Of a stretch of 64,000 nt of DNA, positions 51,387 through 61,195 are shown one piece after another (position 1 is the first letter of the stretch; each line of letters starts with the position of its first letter). A model generated the notes under the pieces. That model ran no database searches. It was not told where the DNA came from and was given only the letters and a program-made list of their open reading frames with translations. Origin of the DNA: Candidatus Woesearchaeota archaeon (GTDB lineage Archaea > Nanobdellota > Nanobdellia > Woesearchaeales > 21-14-0-10-32-9); contig JAHKLZ010000005.1 in assembly GCA_020854775.1 (NCBI GenBank), forward strand, positions 200,339-264,338. Reading direction: 5' to 3'. A program made the position numbers and the translations under genes.

Positions 51387-52382
51387 TTAGAGTTCTTTCA
51401 TTATTATTTCTCTTTTGTCTTTTTTTAGTTCTTCATTCATTTCTTTATGATTTAATAATTTGTTTTTTGCTCCATAACATCTTATTACTGATTCTGCTTG
51501 TATCATTCCTGCTTTTAATGCTGTTTTTATACTTCCTCCTCTTATTATCGCGGCAGTGAATGCTGATGCGAATGCGTCGCCTGCACCTGTTGTTTCTAGT
51601 ATTTTTACTGGTTTTGGTTTTGCGTAGAATAGTATTTCTCCATCATATGCATATGCTCCTCTTGGTCCGTCTGTTATTACTACTACGCCTTGTTTTTTTA
51701 TTTTTTTTATTAAATATTTGAATGCGTCTTCTATTGTTTTTTTCTTTGATAATAAGAATGATTCTTCTTTGTTAAATACTAATATGTTTGATGCTCGAAG
51801 TATTGGTTTTAAGTTGCTTGTTCCTTTTATTACTAAGTAATTTGATGGGTTGAACGCTAAGTTTATATTGTTTTTTCTTGCGTATCTAGCCAGGCTTTTT
51901 AATAAGTCTAAGCTGGAACTCATCATGGAACTAAAGTAAAACCATTTTGTTTTTATTTTTGTTTTATCTACTTCTGAGTATCTGAAGTTATCGTTTGATC
52001 CTTTATGCGTTAGTATTGTTCTGTCGTGTGCTTTTGAATCTAGTATGACCGAGAATCCTGATTTTTTTCCGAAGGTTCCTACGAAGTCTATGTTTAGTTT
52101 TTTTAGTTCTCGGACTATTTTTTCTCCGTTTTCGTCATGACCTATTTTTCCTAGGTAAGCTGTTTTTAGACCTAGTCTTTTGAAGGACGCAGCAGTATTT
52201 GTTCCTCCTCCTCCTATGTGAAATTCTAGGTTCGTTATTAGTATTTTTGCGCCTAAAGGATATGCTAAGCAGAGTTCGTCTTCTTTGTTGTCTTTTTTTC
52301 CTGTGTGTATTTTTACTAATTCCGCGTTTGTGTGAACAAATGCATCTAGTGTGTTACTACCTACTGTTATTATATCGTACAA
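51387..52382 (-). CDS. PfkB family carbohydrate kinase
   Basis: A 331-residue ribokinase-like protein. GGGGTNTAASFKRLGLKTAYLGKIGHDENG (substrate di-Gly), HKGSNDNF, and ETTGAGDAFASAFTAAIIRGG (anion hole and catalytic Asp). It phosphorylates a sugar or nucleoside; the substrate is unknown. It starts with TTG at 52382, supported by AGGTGA 9 bases upstream. It converges on the aldolase gene with no gap between the stops, so the two could act in one pathway though transcribed separately. Confidence 0.9.
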   Translation of the reverse strand: MYDIITVGSNTLDAFVHTNAELVKIHTGKKDNKEDELCLAYPLGAKILITNLEFHIGGGGTNTAASFKRLGLKTAYLGKIGHDENGEKIVRELKKLNIDFVGTFGKKSGFSVILDSKAHDRTILTHKGSNDNFRYSEVDKTKIKTKWFYFSSMMSSSLDLLKSLARYARKNNINLAFNPSNYLVIKGTSNLKPILRASNILVFNKEESFLLSKKKTIEDAFKYLIKKIKKQGVVVITDGPRGAYAYDGEILFYAKPKPVKILETTGAGDAFASAFTAAIIRGGSIKTALKAGMIQAESVIRCYGAKNKLLNHKEMNEELKKDKREIIMKEL

Positions 52383-52466
52383 TTTTTTTGTTCACCTCTA
52401 GCATTTTTCTTTTTAATGAATATAAAAAGTTTGTTATAAAAAAATAAAAAAAAGATTAGAATTAAA

Positions 52467-53288
52467 TTATAGTAACGGGTTTTGTCCTCCGTATAATGCG
52501 TGGAACGATCCGTTTTTGAATTCGAAGCTGAATACGTCTGGTTTAAAATTTGTTGCTCTCATTTTGTCTATTTTTATTTCTCTTACTATGTTTCTTCTGA
52601 ACGGCGTTAATCTTAAGTCTATTATTCCATCTGATAGGAATGCTTCGCTGTCATATACTGCTGAGTCAGCTGTTTCGTTGTATGTTCTTTCTGATACTAA
52701 GTAAGATGTTATTCCTAGGTCTCTTAAGAATTCGAAGTAGTAAAATAGTTCTAGTCTTGGGTTTTCGAATGTTGATACTGTGTATAATGCTCTTAGTGAA
52801 TCAAATGTTAGTAGTTCTACGTTTACTTCTTTTTTTGCTCTTAGTATTATGTTTTTTGCTACGTTTAGCCAGCTTCTATTTTCACTCACTTTTACGTCTT
52901 TTACTTGTTTTCTTATGCATGCTACGTCCGTAATTATGATGTTTCCTTGGTCAGGTTTTACTTTTTTTAGTATCGCGCTGAAGTTTGTTAAATCATCTAC
53001 GTGAACTATGTTAACTTTTTTTAAGTCGTATCCCATGTTAACCATGTTTTTTAGTATTGAACCACATGATTGTTCTAGTGATATGTATAGGCTTGTTTTT
53101 TTGTTTAGAATTGCTTCGTTGTATAGTATGCTGAAGCATAGCGAGGATTTCATTGTTCCTGCTGAGCCATGTACTAAGACTATGTGACCTTCAGGAATTC
53201 CTCCTTGCATGTTTTCATCTAGTCCTTTTATGTATGTTTTTACTCTACGAATCTGATTTGGATCTTGTATTGTTAAGTCTGCAGACAT
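52467..53288 (-). CDS. KaiC-like RecA-superfamily ATPase
   Basis: A 273-residue single KaiC domain. Walker A reads HGSAGTMKSSLCFSIL (the usual GTGKT/S has Met instead of the second Gly), SLEQSCGSIL, VELLTFDSLRALYTVSTF (Walker B), and SYLVSERTYNETADSA. Archaeal KaiC-like proteins are diverse signalling or DNA-linked ATPases. The ATG at 53288 has a GGGGTGAG ribosome-binding site upstream. Separate transcription unit. Confidence 0.88.
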   Translation of the reverse strand: MSADLTIQDPNQIRRVKTYIKGLDENMQGGIPEGHIVLVHGSAGTMKSSLCFSILYNEAILNKKTSLYISLEQSCGSILKNMVNMGYDLKKVNIVHVDDLTNFSAILKKVKPDQGNIIITDVACIRKQVKDVKVSENRSWLNVAKNIILRAKKEVNVELLTFDSLRALYTVSTFENPRLELFYYFEFLRDLGITSYLVSERTYNETADSAVYDSEAFLSDGIIDLRLTPFRRNIVREIKIDKMRATNFKPDVFSFEFKNGSFHALYGGQNPLL

Positions 53289-53351
53289 TAGGTTCTCACC
53301 CCTTCTCTTTATTAAAAGTTAGTTCTTTATAAACTTTTTCTTTCATTTTAT

Positions 53352-54602
53352 TTATTTTCCTTCTTCGTGATGAAGCCATAGTACTTTTCCTTCTTTGGTT
53401 TGTACTATTATTTTATTTTTTATTACCGCACATCCTATTACTAATCCTCCGGTTCCGTATTCCCATATTTTATCACCTATTAATTCTCCTGGTGTGTTGC
53501 TCGGTATGTCTGAGTAGCTACCGTTTTGTGCAATTATACCTGATACTCCTGGTACGTATTCTATTATGTATATTCCTTTTCCTGTTAATACGTATATGTT
53601 GTTGTCGTATGATCCTATTATTACTTCCATTGCGCCGTCTTGGTCTACGTCTTTTGTTACTGGTTTTCCTATTATCCAAAAGTCAGTTTCATAATTCCAT
53701 AATTGGTTTCCTTGCATCGTTATTACGTATATTTTTCCGTCTGCTGATCCGAATACTATTTCATTTAATCCATCGTCATTTATGTCTAGTACTACTGGTT
53801 CTGTGTATAGTGCTCCTTGTGTTTCAAATTTCCAGATTAGTTTCCCTTCTAGTGATAAGCAGTACAAATTATTATCTACCCCTCCTATGAGTATTGCTTC
53901 TGTTCCGTCATTCATTTTTGTATGTATTGCTTTTGATACTATTTTGTCTTTTGTTTGAAAAGTCCAATTTATTTTTCCTTTTAGATCTAAAGATTTTATT
54001 TTTCCTTTATTATCTCCGAATATTATGTTGTTGTTTATTACTATAGGTGTTGATTCTATTTGTGCATCGTTTAGTAATTTTCTTAGTAGTTTTCCTTTTG
54101 AGGATAATAAGTACAAATATTTGTCTGTTGAGCCAAATATTATGCCTGTGTTTTTGCTTTCTTTTATTTTGAAATTGTTTATTCCCCCTCTTATAGGGTG
54201 TTCAGTTGTGTAAGCCCATATTTGTTTTCCGTTATGATCTAATGCATATACTTTTCCGAATTCTGTTCCGAACAAGATTTGTTTTTTTCCGTTTTGTTCT
54301 ATGTCTGCTATTAATGGATAATGGTTTATGCTGTTGGTTCTTTCTTCATCTAGGAACATCGCGTCTTGTTCTGATACTTTTTCTTTTATTGCGTATTTCC
54401 ATTTTATTTCTTGATTCTCTGAGAATACTATGACTTCTCCTTTGGTGTTTGTTATTATTGTTTCTGTTTCTGAATCGTTATCTATGTCTTCGCATATTGG
54501 TTGTGTTAGGCTTTCACATCCTAAGTCGAAGCTTTTTAGCAAGTTTATTTTTCCTTTTTTTATTCCGAAGACGTTTCTTATTATTTTTGATAGTTTGTTC
54601 AT
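53352..54602 (-). CDS. PQQ-like beta-propeller repeat protein
   Basis: A 416-residue protein without a signal peptide. About seven repeats with the form GKVYALDHNGKQIWAYTTE, GKIKSLDLKGKINWTFQTKD, YCLSLEGKLIWKFETQG and YVITMQGNQLWNYET (PQQ/BamB-type W-x-x blades), several with a D-x-D/N Ca-like insert (DINDDGLNEIVFG, DVDQDGAMEVIIG). It would be cytoplasmic as written. It overlaps the MFS gene by 4 bases, so the two are coupled. Confidence 0.85.
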   Translation of the reverse strand: MNKLSKIIRNVFGIKKGKINLLKSFDLGCESLTQPICEDIDNDSETETIITNTKGEVIVFSENQEIKWKYAIKEKVSEQDAMFLDEERTNSINHYPLIADIEQNGKKQILFGTEFGKVYALDHNGKQIWAYTTEHPIRGGINNFKIKESKNTGIIFGSTDKYLYLLSSKGKLLRKLLNDAQIESTPIVINNNIIFGDNKGKIKSLDLKGKINWTFQTKDKIVSKAIHTKMNDGTEAILIGGVDNNLYCLSLEGKLIWKFETQGALYTEPVVLDINDDGLNEIVFGSADGKIYVITMQGNQLWNYETDFWIIGKPVTKDVDQDGAMEVIIGSYDNNIYVLTGKGIYIIEYVPGVSGIIAQNGSYSDIPSNTPGELIGDKIWEYGTGGLVIGCAVIKNKIIVQTKEGKVLWLHHEEGK

Positions 54603-55918
54603 ATAGCATCACTTCCTTTGTCTGAGGCCCAGAGTACTATTAAAAAGTATAGTGGAACCACTAGTATTATTATTCCTAGTCCTAGTATTTTAAATAAGTA
54701 GCTTAAGCCGTGTGTTTGAGCTATGTATGCTCCTCCTGTTACTAGTATCATGAAAGGTATTAAGCTTAAAAATCCTGATGATGAGTAAAAGTTTTGTCTG
54801 TCTTTTGCTGATAGTACTTTTGCTGATAGTGTTCCTTGTGCTGATCCTATTAGTGCGGCGCCTAGTACTGATAAGCTGTTTGCTACGACCATCGCCGGAT
54901 AATGCATAGGGTTGTATACTATTGTTAGTGGTAGCATAGATAATAGTAGTGTTCCGAATACGAACATTGGAACTATTCCTACTGTTTTGTTTATTTTTGA
55001 TGTTATTACAGGTCCTATTATTGCTACTATTAGCGCTAAGGAATACATTATTGCTACGTTCATGAATCCTCCTAGCCACGCGTTTTTTAGGTGAGTGTAT
55101 ACATATATTCCTGTGTATGAATTTATTAGTGATTGAAATACTGATACTAGTATCATGCTCATTGTCATTACTAGTAAATATTTGTTTTTGAAGAATGTTT
55201 TTGATTTGTTTATTAGTATTAAGTAATATTGTTTGTAGTCTATTGCTTGTATTAATGATTCTTGTTTTATTTTTACTTTTGAGAATAAATATGATGATAT
55301 TATGAATGCGAATGCTGTTATTTCAAATGTTATTAAGTATCCGTATATGTTTTGTGTTAGTGTTTGTCCTAATATGTTTATAGTTATGATTTTTCCTTCT
55401 AAGAATGCTAAGTCTATTATTGCTGCGGCTAATATTATTGAGGCTGCTGCTATGAATAGTCCTTTAAATGTTGATTTTGATGATAGTCTTTGTATTTTTC
55501 CTTTTTTTGAGTATTTATTTAGGAAATTGTTGAATAGTTCTCCGTATGTTGCTACACCTATGCTTCCTAGTAAGAGGCTTGCTACGAATAAGTATGGTTG
55601 TTTTATTACTACTGCTAATGATAGTAATATAAAGCTGAATCCGAATAGCAGTCCCGATATGCTTATTACTTTTTTTGAGATTTCTCTTTTTTCTGTTATT
55701 TCTTTTATGAATGTTGATATTAGTGTGTTTAGGAATGATTTTATTCCGTTAGTTAGTCCTATTAAGAAGAATGATGCTCCTGTGAATGAGAATAGTATGT
55801 TGATGAATTGTGTTGATGAAAATCCATATCCTATTTTGTCTAGGTAAAATTTTTTTTTGAGGAGTCTTTCATTTCTTTTGTCAATTACTTTTTCCTCTTC
55901 TCTCCCCTCTTTTTCCAT
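54599..55918 (-). CDS. MFS transporter
   Basis: A 439-residue protein with 12 predicted membrane segments and a charged N-terminus (MEKEGREEEKVIDKRNERLL). The segments start at TQFINILFSFTGASFFLIGL and end IILVVPLYFLIVLWA. No substrate motif recognised. It is followed by the overlapping beta-propeller gene. Its start is the ATG at 55918 with no strong ribosome-binding site. Confidence 0.85.
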   Translation of the reverse strand: MEKEGREEEKVIDKRNERLLKKKFYLDKIGYGFSSTQFINILFSFTGASFFLIGLTNGIKSFLNTLISTFIKEITEKREISKKVISISGLLFGFSFILLSLAVVIKQPYLFVASLLLGSIGVATYGELFNNFLNKYSKKGKIQRLSSKSTFKGLFIAAASIILAAAIIDLAFLEGKIITINILGQTLTQNIYGYLITFEITAFAFIISSYLFSKVKIKQESLIQAIDYKQYYLILINKSKTFFKNKYLLVMTMSMILVSVFQSLINSYTGIYVYTHLKNAWLGGFMNVAIMYSLALIVAIIGPVITSKINKTVGIVPMFVFGTLLLSMLPLTIVYNPMHYPAMVVANSLSVLGAALIGSAQGTLSAKVLSAKDRQNFYSSSGFLSLIPFMILVTGGAYIAQTHGLSYLFKILGLGIIILVVPLYFLIVLWASDKGSDAI

Positions 55919-55969
55919 CTTTTATTCTATTTATGAATTGTGTTTATTTTTATAGTTTTTGAATTATTC

Positions 55970-56572
55970 TTATGGCGGCGTCATTTGGTCATAAAAATAT
56001 TCTGGCATTTGTTCAGGCGTCTTTAGGTTTAAGTATTGTTTTATGACGTCTTGTAATTTGTATGTTTTTATCCACAGGTCTGTTTTGTAGTATTCTATTT
56101 GGTCTTTGTAGAAGTATATTAGGAAGTATTTGTATAAGTATTTCATTATAGGGTGTTTTCTCCATTTTTTTTGGTAGTCTATCATTAAGTAGGATTCGCA
56201 TCTCATTATGACGTCTCCGAAGTTTGATTTTAGTTTTTTTCCTTTGTATGTTGTTTCTTTTTTTCCCATATTTAGTGTTTGGAAGTCTAGTTTTAAGTAG
56301 TATTTGAAGTATTTGCTTCCGTCTGGTATGTGGTGTGTTCTCCACCATATGTGGTGTTCTTTGTTTCCGTTTCCTAGTACTTTTTCGAAGTACATTGTTT
56401 CTATTTTGTCATCATTTGAATCTATTGATAAGAAGTTGTGTGTCATAAGCCAGTTGTGTGCTAGTTTGTATAAGTTTTTTAGGTGTAGTACGTCTTCGTG
56501 TTCTATTTCCCATTTTGCCATTTGTAAGACATGGTCTTTGTCTTTTGCTGGTTGAAAATTTAGGTCAGGCAT
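55970..56572 (-). CDS. Uncharacterised protein rich in aromatic and charged residues
   Basis: A 200-residue soluble protein. It has HHIWWRTHHIPDGSKYFKYYL, MRCESYLMIDYQKKWRKHP and LYKYFLIYFYKDQIEYYKTD, and is rich in Tyr, Lys and Asp/Glu. I recognise no family. It could be a DPANN-conserved protein. It has a TATA-like ATTTATAAAAATA (about 56590-56605) upstream, pointing to a leaderless message. Monocistronic. Confidence 0.7.
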   Translation of the reverse strand: MPDLNFQPAKDKDHVLQMAKWEIEHEDVLHLKNLYKLAHNWLMTHNFLSIDSNDDKIETMYFEKVLGNGNKEHHIWWRTHHIPDGSKYFKYYLKLDFQTLNMGKKETTYKGKKLKSNFGDVIMRCESYLMIDYQKKWRKHPIMKYLYKYFLIYFYKDQIEYYKTDLWIKTYKLQDVIKQYLNLKTPEQMPEYFYDQMTPP

Positions 56573-56716
56573 GTTTGTTTATGAAATGTTTATTTTTATA
56601 AATGTTTCTGAAGAGATTTTGTTTCGTTCTTAGATTTTAATGTTTTTGTTTTTTTTTTCGTAAGTTTTAAATACCTTGGGAGTAATAGTTTATTGTTTGT
56701 TATTAGAGGTGAATGA

Positions 56717-58129
56717 TTGGTTTATACTTTAACTTATTCAAGTATTCATGAATCCGAGGTTAGTCTTGTTGGTAAAAGGGCTTTGTTTTTGGCTGAGGCT
56801 TCTCGTAAGAGTTTGAATACTTGTTTGTTTTTTGTGGTTACTGGTAATAGTTTAAGAGAGTTTTTTGACGTTAATTCTTTACAGAAAAAAGTTTTTGATT
56901 TGTTGAATACCGGTTTGCCTGAGGATTATTTTTGGTCTGAGGTTAAAAACTTGTTTTCTGGTTCTGTTTTGCCTGATTCTGTTTTGTTAGATATTAAAGA
57001 GTCTTATGATGCTTTGAGTGTTTCTGTTAGTGATGCTGATAATATTTTGAGGTCTTTTGAGCCTAGGGTTAATTTGTTTCTTAGTTCTGGTAGTGATTGT
57101 GGTTTTAAAGAGGTTTTTCTTAATATTAAGGGTTTTGATAATGTTGTTAATGCTTTGAAGAGTTGTTGGTTTTTGTTTTTTAAGAAGCAAGGCGTTGAGT
57201 CTTTAAGGAAAGGTTTATTTAATTTTTCTTGTGGTGTTGTTGTTGAGAAGTTTGTTTCTTCTGATTTCACTGTTGAGGTTGAGGGTTCTTCTGATGAGAA
57301 GCATTTGTTGGTTAGTGCTTATAAGGGTTTGCCTGAGGTTTCTGTTGGTATTGTTAAGGATTTGTATGTTTTATCTTTTAATCATTTGGAGTTTGTTAAT
57401 CATGAATTGAATCATCAGAATTTTAGTATTCTTCATCAGGATGATTCTGGTGTTTTGTTGAAGAAGCGTCTTGGTAAGGAAGGTTCTGATAATAAGGCTT
57501 CTAAGCAAGTTATTTCTGATTGTGCGCGTTTGGCTAAGCGCGTTTTTTCTTTACTTAATAATTTTGTTAGAGTGGTTTTTGTTGTTAGACAAGGTATTCC
57601 TTATTTGTTTTTAATTGATGATTGTGTTTCTAGTGATGTTGCTGATAAAGTTGATGATGTTGGTAAAAGTATTATTTCTGATAATGTTGGGGTTTTGTCT
57701 GATTTGGGTGTTTCTGTTCCTGGTGGTTCTTTTAGTGATGATTTGGTTGAGTCTGATGCGTTGGATGTTGTGGAAGATGATGATTTAGTTGATTCTTCTG
57801 ATGTTGTAAATGATGCTGATGAATTCATTGTTCAAGACGATCAGAGTGTCGGGGTTAGAAGTAATAATGATTTTTCTTCTTTTTTTAGTTTAATTGAATT
57901 ATTGGAGGAAGATGTTGTTTCTTTGTATAGGGAGTCTTTTGGTTTTAGTCCTGTTAGTGTTGAAGAGGCTATTTTTGAGTTGGATTCTAAGCATGGTTTT
58001 GGTGATAAAGAAAAGGTTCTTAGGGCTTTGGAGGTTAAGTCTTTGTTGATGAATGGTGAGAAAGTTGATGATGATATTATTTCTTCTCTTATTGGTGTTT
58101 TGGAGGATTTTCTGAAGAGGGAAGGTTAA
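56717..58129 (+). CDS. Degenerate PEP synthase-like ATP-binding protein
   Basis: A 470-residue protein. Residues about 12-50 (SEVSLVGKRALFLAEASRK; LFFVVTGNSLREFF) resemble the N-terminal PPDK/PEP-synthase ATP-grasp fold (GGKxxxLGEM...GFxVT), and GVVVEKFVSSDFTVEVEGSS the later AVVVQxMVxSD strand, but key ATP-binding residues look degenerate. Residues about 310-390 are Asp/Val/Ser-rich, then a helical domain. The start is TTG, supported by GAGGTGA (56706-56712). The next gene follows at the stop. Confidence 0.55.
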   Translation: MVYTLTYSSIHESEVSLVGKRALFLAEASRKSLNTCLFFVVTGNSLREFFDVNSLQKKVFDLLNTGLPEDYFWSEVKNLFSGSVLPDSVLLDIKESYDALSVSVSDADNILRSFEPRVNLFLSSGSDCGFKEVFLNIKGFDNVVNALKSCWFLFFKKQGVESLRKGLFNFSCGVVVEKFVSSDFTVEVEGSSDEKHLLVSAYKGLPEVSVGIVKDLYVLSFNHLEFVNHELNHQNFSILHQDDSGVLLKKRLGKEGSDNKASKQVISDCARLAKRVFSLLNNFVRVVFVVRQGIPYLFLIDDCVSSDVADKVDDVGKSIISDNVGVLSDLGVSVPGGSFSDDLVESDALDVVEDDDLVDSSDVVNDADEFIVQDDQSVGVRSNNDFSSFFSLIELLEEDVVSLYRESFGFSPVSVEEAIFELDSKHGFGDKEKVLRALEVKSLLMNGEKVDDDIISSLIGVLEDFLKREG

Positions 58130-58642
58130 ATGATGAAGTTTTTAAAAGAGTTATTTAAGAAAGAATCCGAGTTGTATTCTATTGAGAAGAATAGTGTTTT
58201 AATTAATAAGGAGGTTTTTAGTTTGATTGTTAAGACTGAGAAGATTCTTGATGAGTTAAAGAATTATTTGGATTCGGGTAAGGTTTCTTTTAAGGATGCT
58301 AAGCTTGCTGAGTTTGAAAATTCTTTGATTAATATGAAGTCTAAGATTGATTCTTTGCGTCTTGATGTTCAACGTATTCTTGAGATTGAACTTAAGAATA
58401 AAGATTATATTTTGTTGAATGATGATTTTTATTTGAAGGATAAGTTTTCTAGGATTGATACTATGAGTCAGATTATTGATGAGTTGCTTGATTTGATTAA
58501 TGAGCGACCCGCTGTTTCTGAGTTAAAGGAAATGACTAGTTATTTGTATAGTAAGATGAATTCTTTAGCTGATTCTGTTAATAATATTATTACTGATGAT
58601 AAGTACTTGGAAGATGTTTATTCTAGGCTTAGAAATCTTTGA
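58130..58642 (+). CDS. Coiled-coil protein, operon partner of the PEP synthase-like protein
   Basis: A 170-residue soluble helical protein (LIVKTEKILDELKNYLDSGK; FSRIDTMSQIIDELLDLINE). No family recognised. It starts right after the stop of the upstream gene, so they are co-translated. Its 3' end overlaps the convergent mre11 gene by 14 bases. Confidence 0.65.
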   Translation: MMKFLKELFKKESELYSIEKNSVLINKEVFSLIVKTEKILDELKNYLDSGKVSFKDAKLAEFENSLINMKSKIDSLRLDVQRILEIELKNKDYILLNDDFYLKDKFSRIDTMSQIIDELLDLINERPAVSELKEMTSYLYSKMNSLADSVNNIITDDKYLEDVYSRLRNL

Positions 58643-59837
58643 TGTTTTTATTTATGATTTGTTCTGCGTCGTGTTTTATTCTGTGTTCGTAATCAGTTGT
58701 TTTTTCTGCTTCGTTTTTTTCTTGTGATAATGTTTTTATTAATTCTAGTATTGTGTTTTTTTCGTCTTTGAAATTGTTAGGTACTTGGTTTAGGTATTCT
58801 GTGATTATTTCTTCTTCTGTGTTTTCTTTGTGGTTTTGTTCTTCGTATGTGTCTGGTCCTAAGAGTTTCGTTGTGCTTTTCATTACGTAGTATGCTTGTT
58901 TTTCTAGTAGTTTTTTTATTGTGTTTGTTATATCTAGGTCTTGTGGCTTGCCGTCTTTTAATTGTCCTATGATTCTTATTAGTATTATTTTGTTTTTTAC
59001 GTCTTCGAATGCGAATCTTTGTTCTATTTCTTTTTTTATTTCTTCCGTTGTTTTATTGTTTGCGTCAAATTCTGTTGTGATTGTTTCTTTTGTTTTTACT
59101 TCTATCTTTGTTATTTCTCCGTCTTCATAATAGTAGAATGATCCTGTTTTTAGTTTTTCTAGTTCTGAGAAATTAGCAGGAAATAAGGGTCCTGGGTATA
59201 CCATGTTTTTGTATCCTGGAATTGTTTTGTTTTCTGTTATGTGTATGTGTCCTCCTGCGTAATAGTCAAATCCTTTTGGTAAGAGATTAGTTGAATAAGA
59301 AGTCATTTGTTCTAGGTGTTTTGGTTTTAATTCGTCTAATGATGTGTGAAACAAGAAAATCTTGAATCCTGTTTCTTGTTCTAGTTCTTCTTTGTTCATT
59401 GTTTCATAATTATGACGATCTAGCATTCCTTTTAATCCGTTTATCCCTGTTAGTTTTGTGTTGGTTTCTTTATCGGTTGTGAATTTAAGGTTTAGTTTGT
59501 TTTCTGTTATTGTTCCTTTCATCACGTTTATTCCTAGGTCTGCTTCTTCTATTACGTCTAGCATTGTTTTTCCTGAAGGAGAATAATCATGACTTCCTGC
59601 TATGAAATAAACTCTTATGTTTTGATTTCTTAGTTTTTTTAGTTGTTTAACTACTTCTTTTACGTGATCAATTGAAGGTAGTGCTGTATTGAATAAGTCT
59701 CCTGCTATTAAATAGAAGTCTGCTTTTTTTTGTATTGCGAAGTCTATTGATTCTTTGAATGCTTGCACACTTATTTCTTTTAGTTTTGGGTCTCTCCAGC
59801 TTCCTATGTGTGCATCTGCTACGTGTACGAATCTCAT
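58629..59837 (-). CDS. mre11: Mre11 nuclease
   Basis: A 402-residue protein. MRFVHVADAHIGSW (D-x-H), IAGDLFNTALPS (GD), FIAGSHDYSPSG (GSHD, the usual archaeal variant of GNHD), LFHTSLDELK (H) and YAGGHIHIT (GHxH) form the metal-binding set; the C-terminal 150 residues are charged and helical. With Rad50 it processes DNA ends. No rad50 is seen next to it, and herA/nurA are also absent. The ATG has a TATATAAAAATCAA-type box upstream. Confidence 0.93.
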   Translation of the reverse strand: MRFVHVADAHIGSWRDPKLKEISVQAFKESIDFAIQKKADFYLIAGDLFNTALPSIDHVKEVVKQLKKLRNQNIRVYFIAGSHDYSPSGKTMLDVIEEADLGINVMKGTITENKLNLKFTTDKETNTKLTGINGLKGMLDRHNYETMNKEELEQETGFKIFLFHTSLDELKPKHLEQMTSYSTNLLPKGFDYYAGGHIHITENKTIPGYKNMVYPGPLFPANFSELEKLKTGSFYYYEDGEITKIEVKTKETITTEFDANNKTTEEIKKEIEQRFAFEDVKNKIILIRIIGQLKDGKPQDLDITNTIKKLLEKQAYYVMKSTTKLLGPDTYEEQNHKENTEEEIITEYLNQVPNNFKDEKNTILELIKTLSQEKNEAEKTTDYEHRIKHDAEQIINKNIKDF

Positions 59838-59896
59838 TGTTTCTTAGAAATATTTTGATTTTTATATATGTTGTTAAAAAAAAATGAAAAAAAGTT

Positions 59897-61195
59897 TTAT
59901 GGAGTCCATCTTAGTGCTGTTCTAGGGAATGGTATTGCGTCTTTTATTGTGTCTAATCCGCATATCCACGATATTAGGCGTTCTACTCCTAGTCCGAATC
60001 CTCCGTGTGGGACGCTTCCATATTTTCTTGTGTCTAAGTAAAATGTGTATTGTGAAATGTCTTCTCCTTCTTCTTTTAGTCTTTGTTCTATTTGTTCTAA
60101 GGATGATTCTCTTTCACTGCCACCTATTAGCTCCCCGTATCCTTCTGGCCCTATGAAGTCTACTCCGTGTACTACGTCAGGATTTTCTGGTGCTTCTTTC
60201 ATGTAGAATGCTTTGACTTTTTTTGGGTAATGCGTTACTAATATAGGCGTATCGTACAAAGAACTTAGTTTGTCTTCTTCGATTGTTCTTAGATCTTTTC
60301 CCCATTCTATTTTCATATCAAATTTTTCTCTTAATATTTTTAGTGCTTCATCATATGTCATTCTTGGAAATTCTTTTTTAATTGTAGGTTCTAGTTTCTT
60401 TATGTCTCTTCCTAGTATTTTTAGTTCTTCTTCGTGTTTTTCTAATACCCTAGTCATTACTTTTTTTATTAGTCCTTCTCCATGATCTTGTATGTCTTTG
60501 AAGCTCGCCCAAGCCATTTCCATTTCTGCGTGCCAGTACTCCGTTAGGTGTCTTGATGTCTTAGAATTTTCTGCTCTGAATGACGGTGCTAACGTGTATA
60601 TTTTTTCTAGTGAAAAAATTGCTGGTTCTGCGTATAGTTGCCATGTTTGTGCTAAGAAAACTCCTTTTTTTCCGAAGTAATCCACGTGGAAAAGGCTTGA
60701 TCCTCCTTCGCATTGTACTGATTGAAACGTGGGTGACTGGTATTCATAGAAGCTTTGTTCTCTGAAATATTCGTGTATCGCTCCAAATATTGTGCTTCTT
60801 ATTTTTAGTATAGCAGTCATTTTTCTGCTTCTCAACCATAAGTGTCTATTATCTGCTAAGAATTCTTTGCTTTGATCCTTTGTTATTGGGAACATGTCTG
60901 AAGTTCCTACTACTTCGAAGTCTGAAACGCTTATTTCGTAACCTGTTGGTGCTCTTTCATCTTTTTTTATTGTGCCTGTTATTTGCATTGATGCTTCTAC
61001 TTGTAGTTTTTTTGCTTCTTCAAATTTTTGTTCTCCTATTGATTCTTTTTCTATTACGCATTGTATTATGTCTGTTGAGTCTCTTAGAACTAGGAATTTT
61101 AGTTTATTTGAACCTCGCTCTCTGTGTATCCAGCCTCTGATTTTTATTTCTCCTTGTTCTTGTTTCATTGCTTGTTTTATTGATAAGTATTTCAT
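59897..61195 (-). CDS. asnS: Asparaginyl-tRNA synthetase
   Basis: A 432-residue class IIb synthetase. N-terminal OB fold (GEIKIRGWIHRERGSNKLKF; IIQCVIEKES) then SLFHVDYFGKKGVFLAQTWQ (motif 1/2 region), APSFRAENSKTSRHLTEYWH with AEMEMAW (motif 2 and the Asn-type TSRHLTEYWHAE), and HGGFGLGVERLISW (motif 3). The AsnRS rather than AspRS assignment rests on these motifs. It charges tRNA-Asn directly. Confidence 0.93.
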   Translation of the reverse strand: MKYLSIKQAMKQEQGEIKIRGWIHRERGSNKLKFLVLRDSTDIIQCVIEKESIGEQKFEEAKKLQVEASMQITGTIKKDERAPTGYEISVSDFEVVGTSDMFPITKDQSKEFLADNRHLWLRSRKMTAILKIRSTIFGAIHEYFREQSFYEYQSPTFQSVQCEGGSSLFHVDYFGKKGVFLAQTWQLYAEPAIFSLEKIYTLAPSFRAENSKTSRHLTEYWHAEMEMAWASFKDIQDHGEGLIKKVMTRVLEKHEEELKILGRDIKKLEPTIKKEFPRMTYDEALKILREKFDMKIEWGKDLRTIEEDKLSSLYDTPILVTHYPKKVKAFYMKEAPENPDVVHGVDFIGPEGYGELIGGSERESSLEQIEQRLKEEGEDISQYTFYLDTRKYGSVPHGGFGLGVERLISWICGLDTIKDAIPFPRTALRWTP

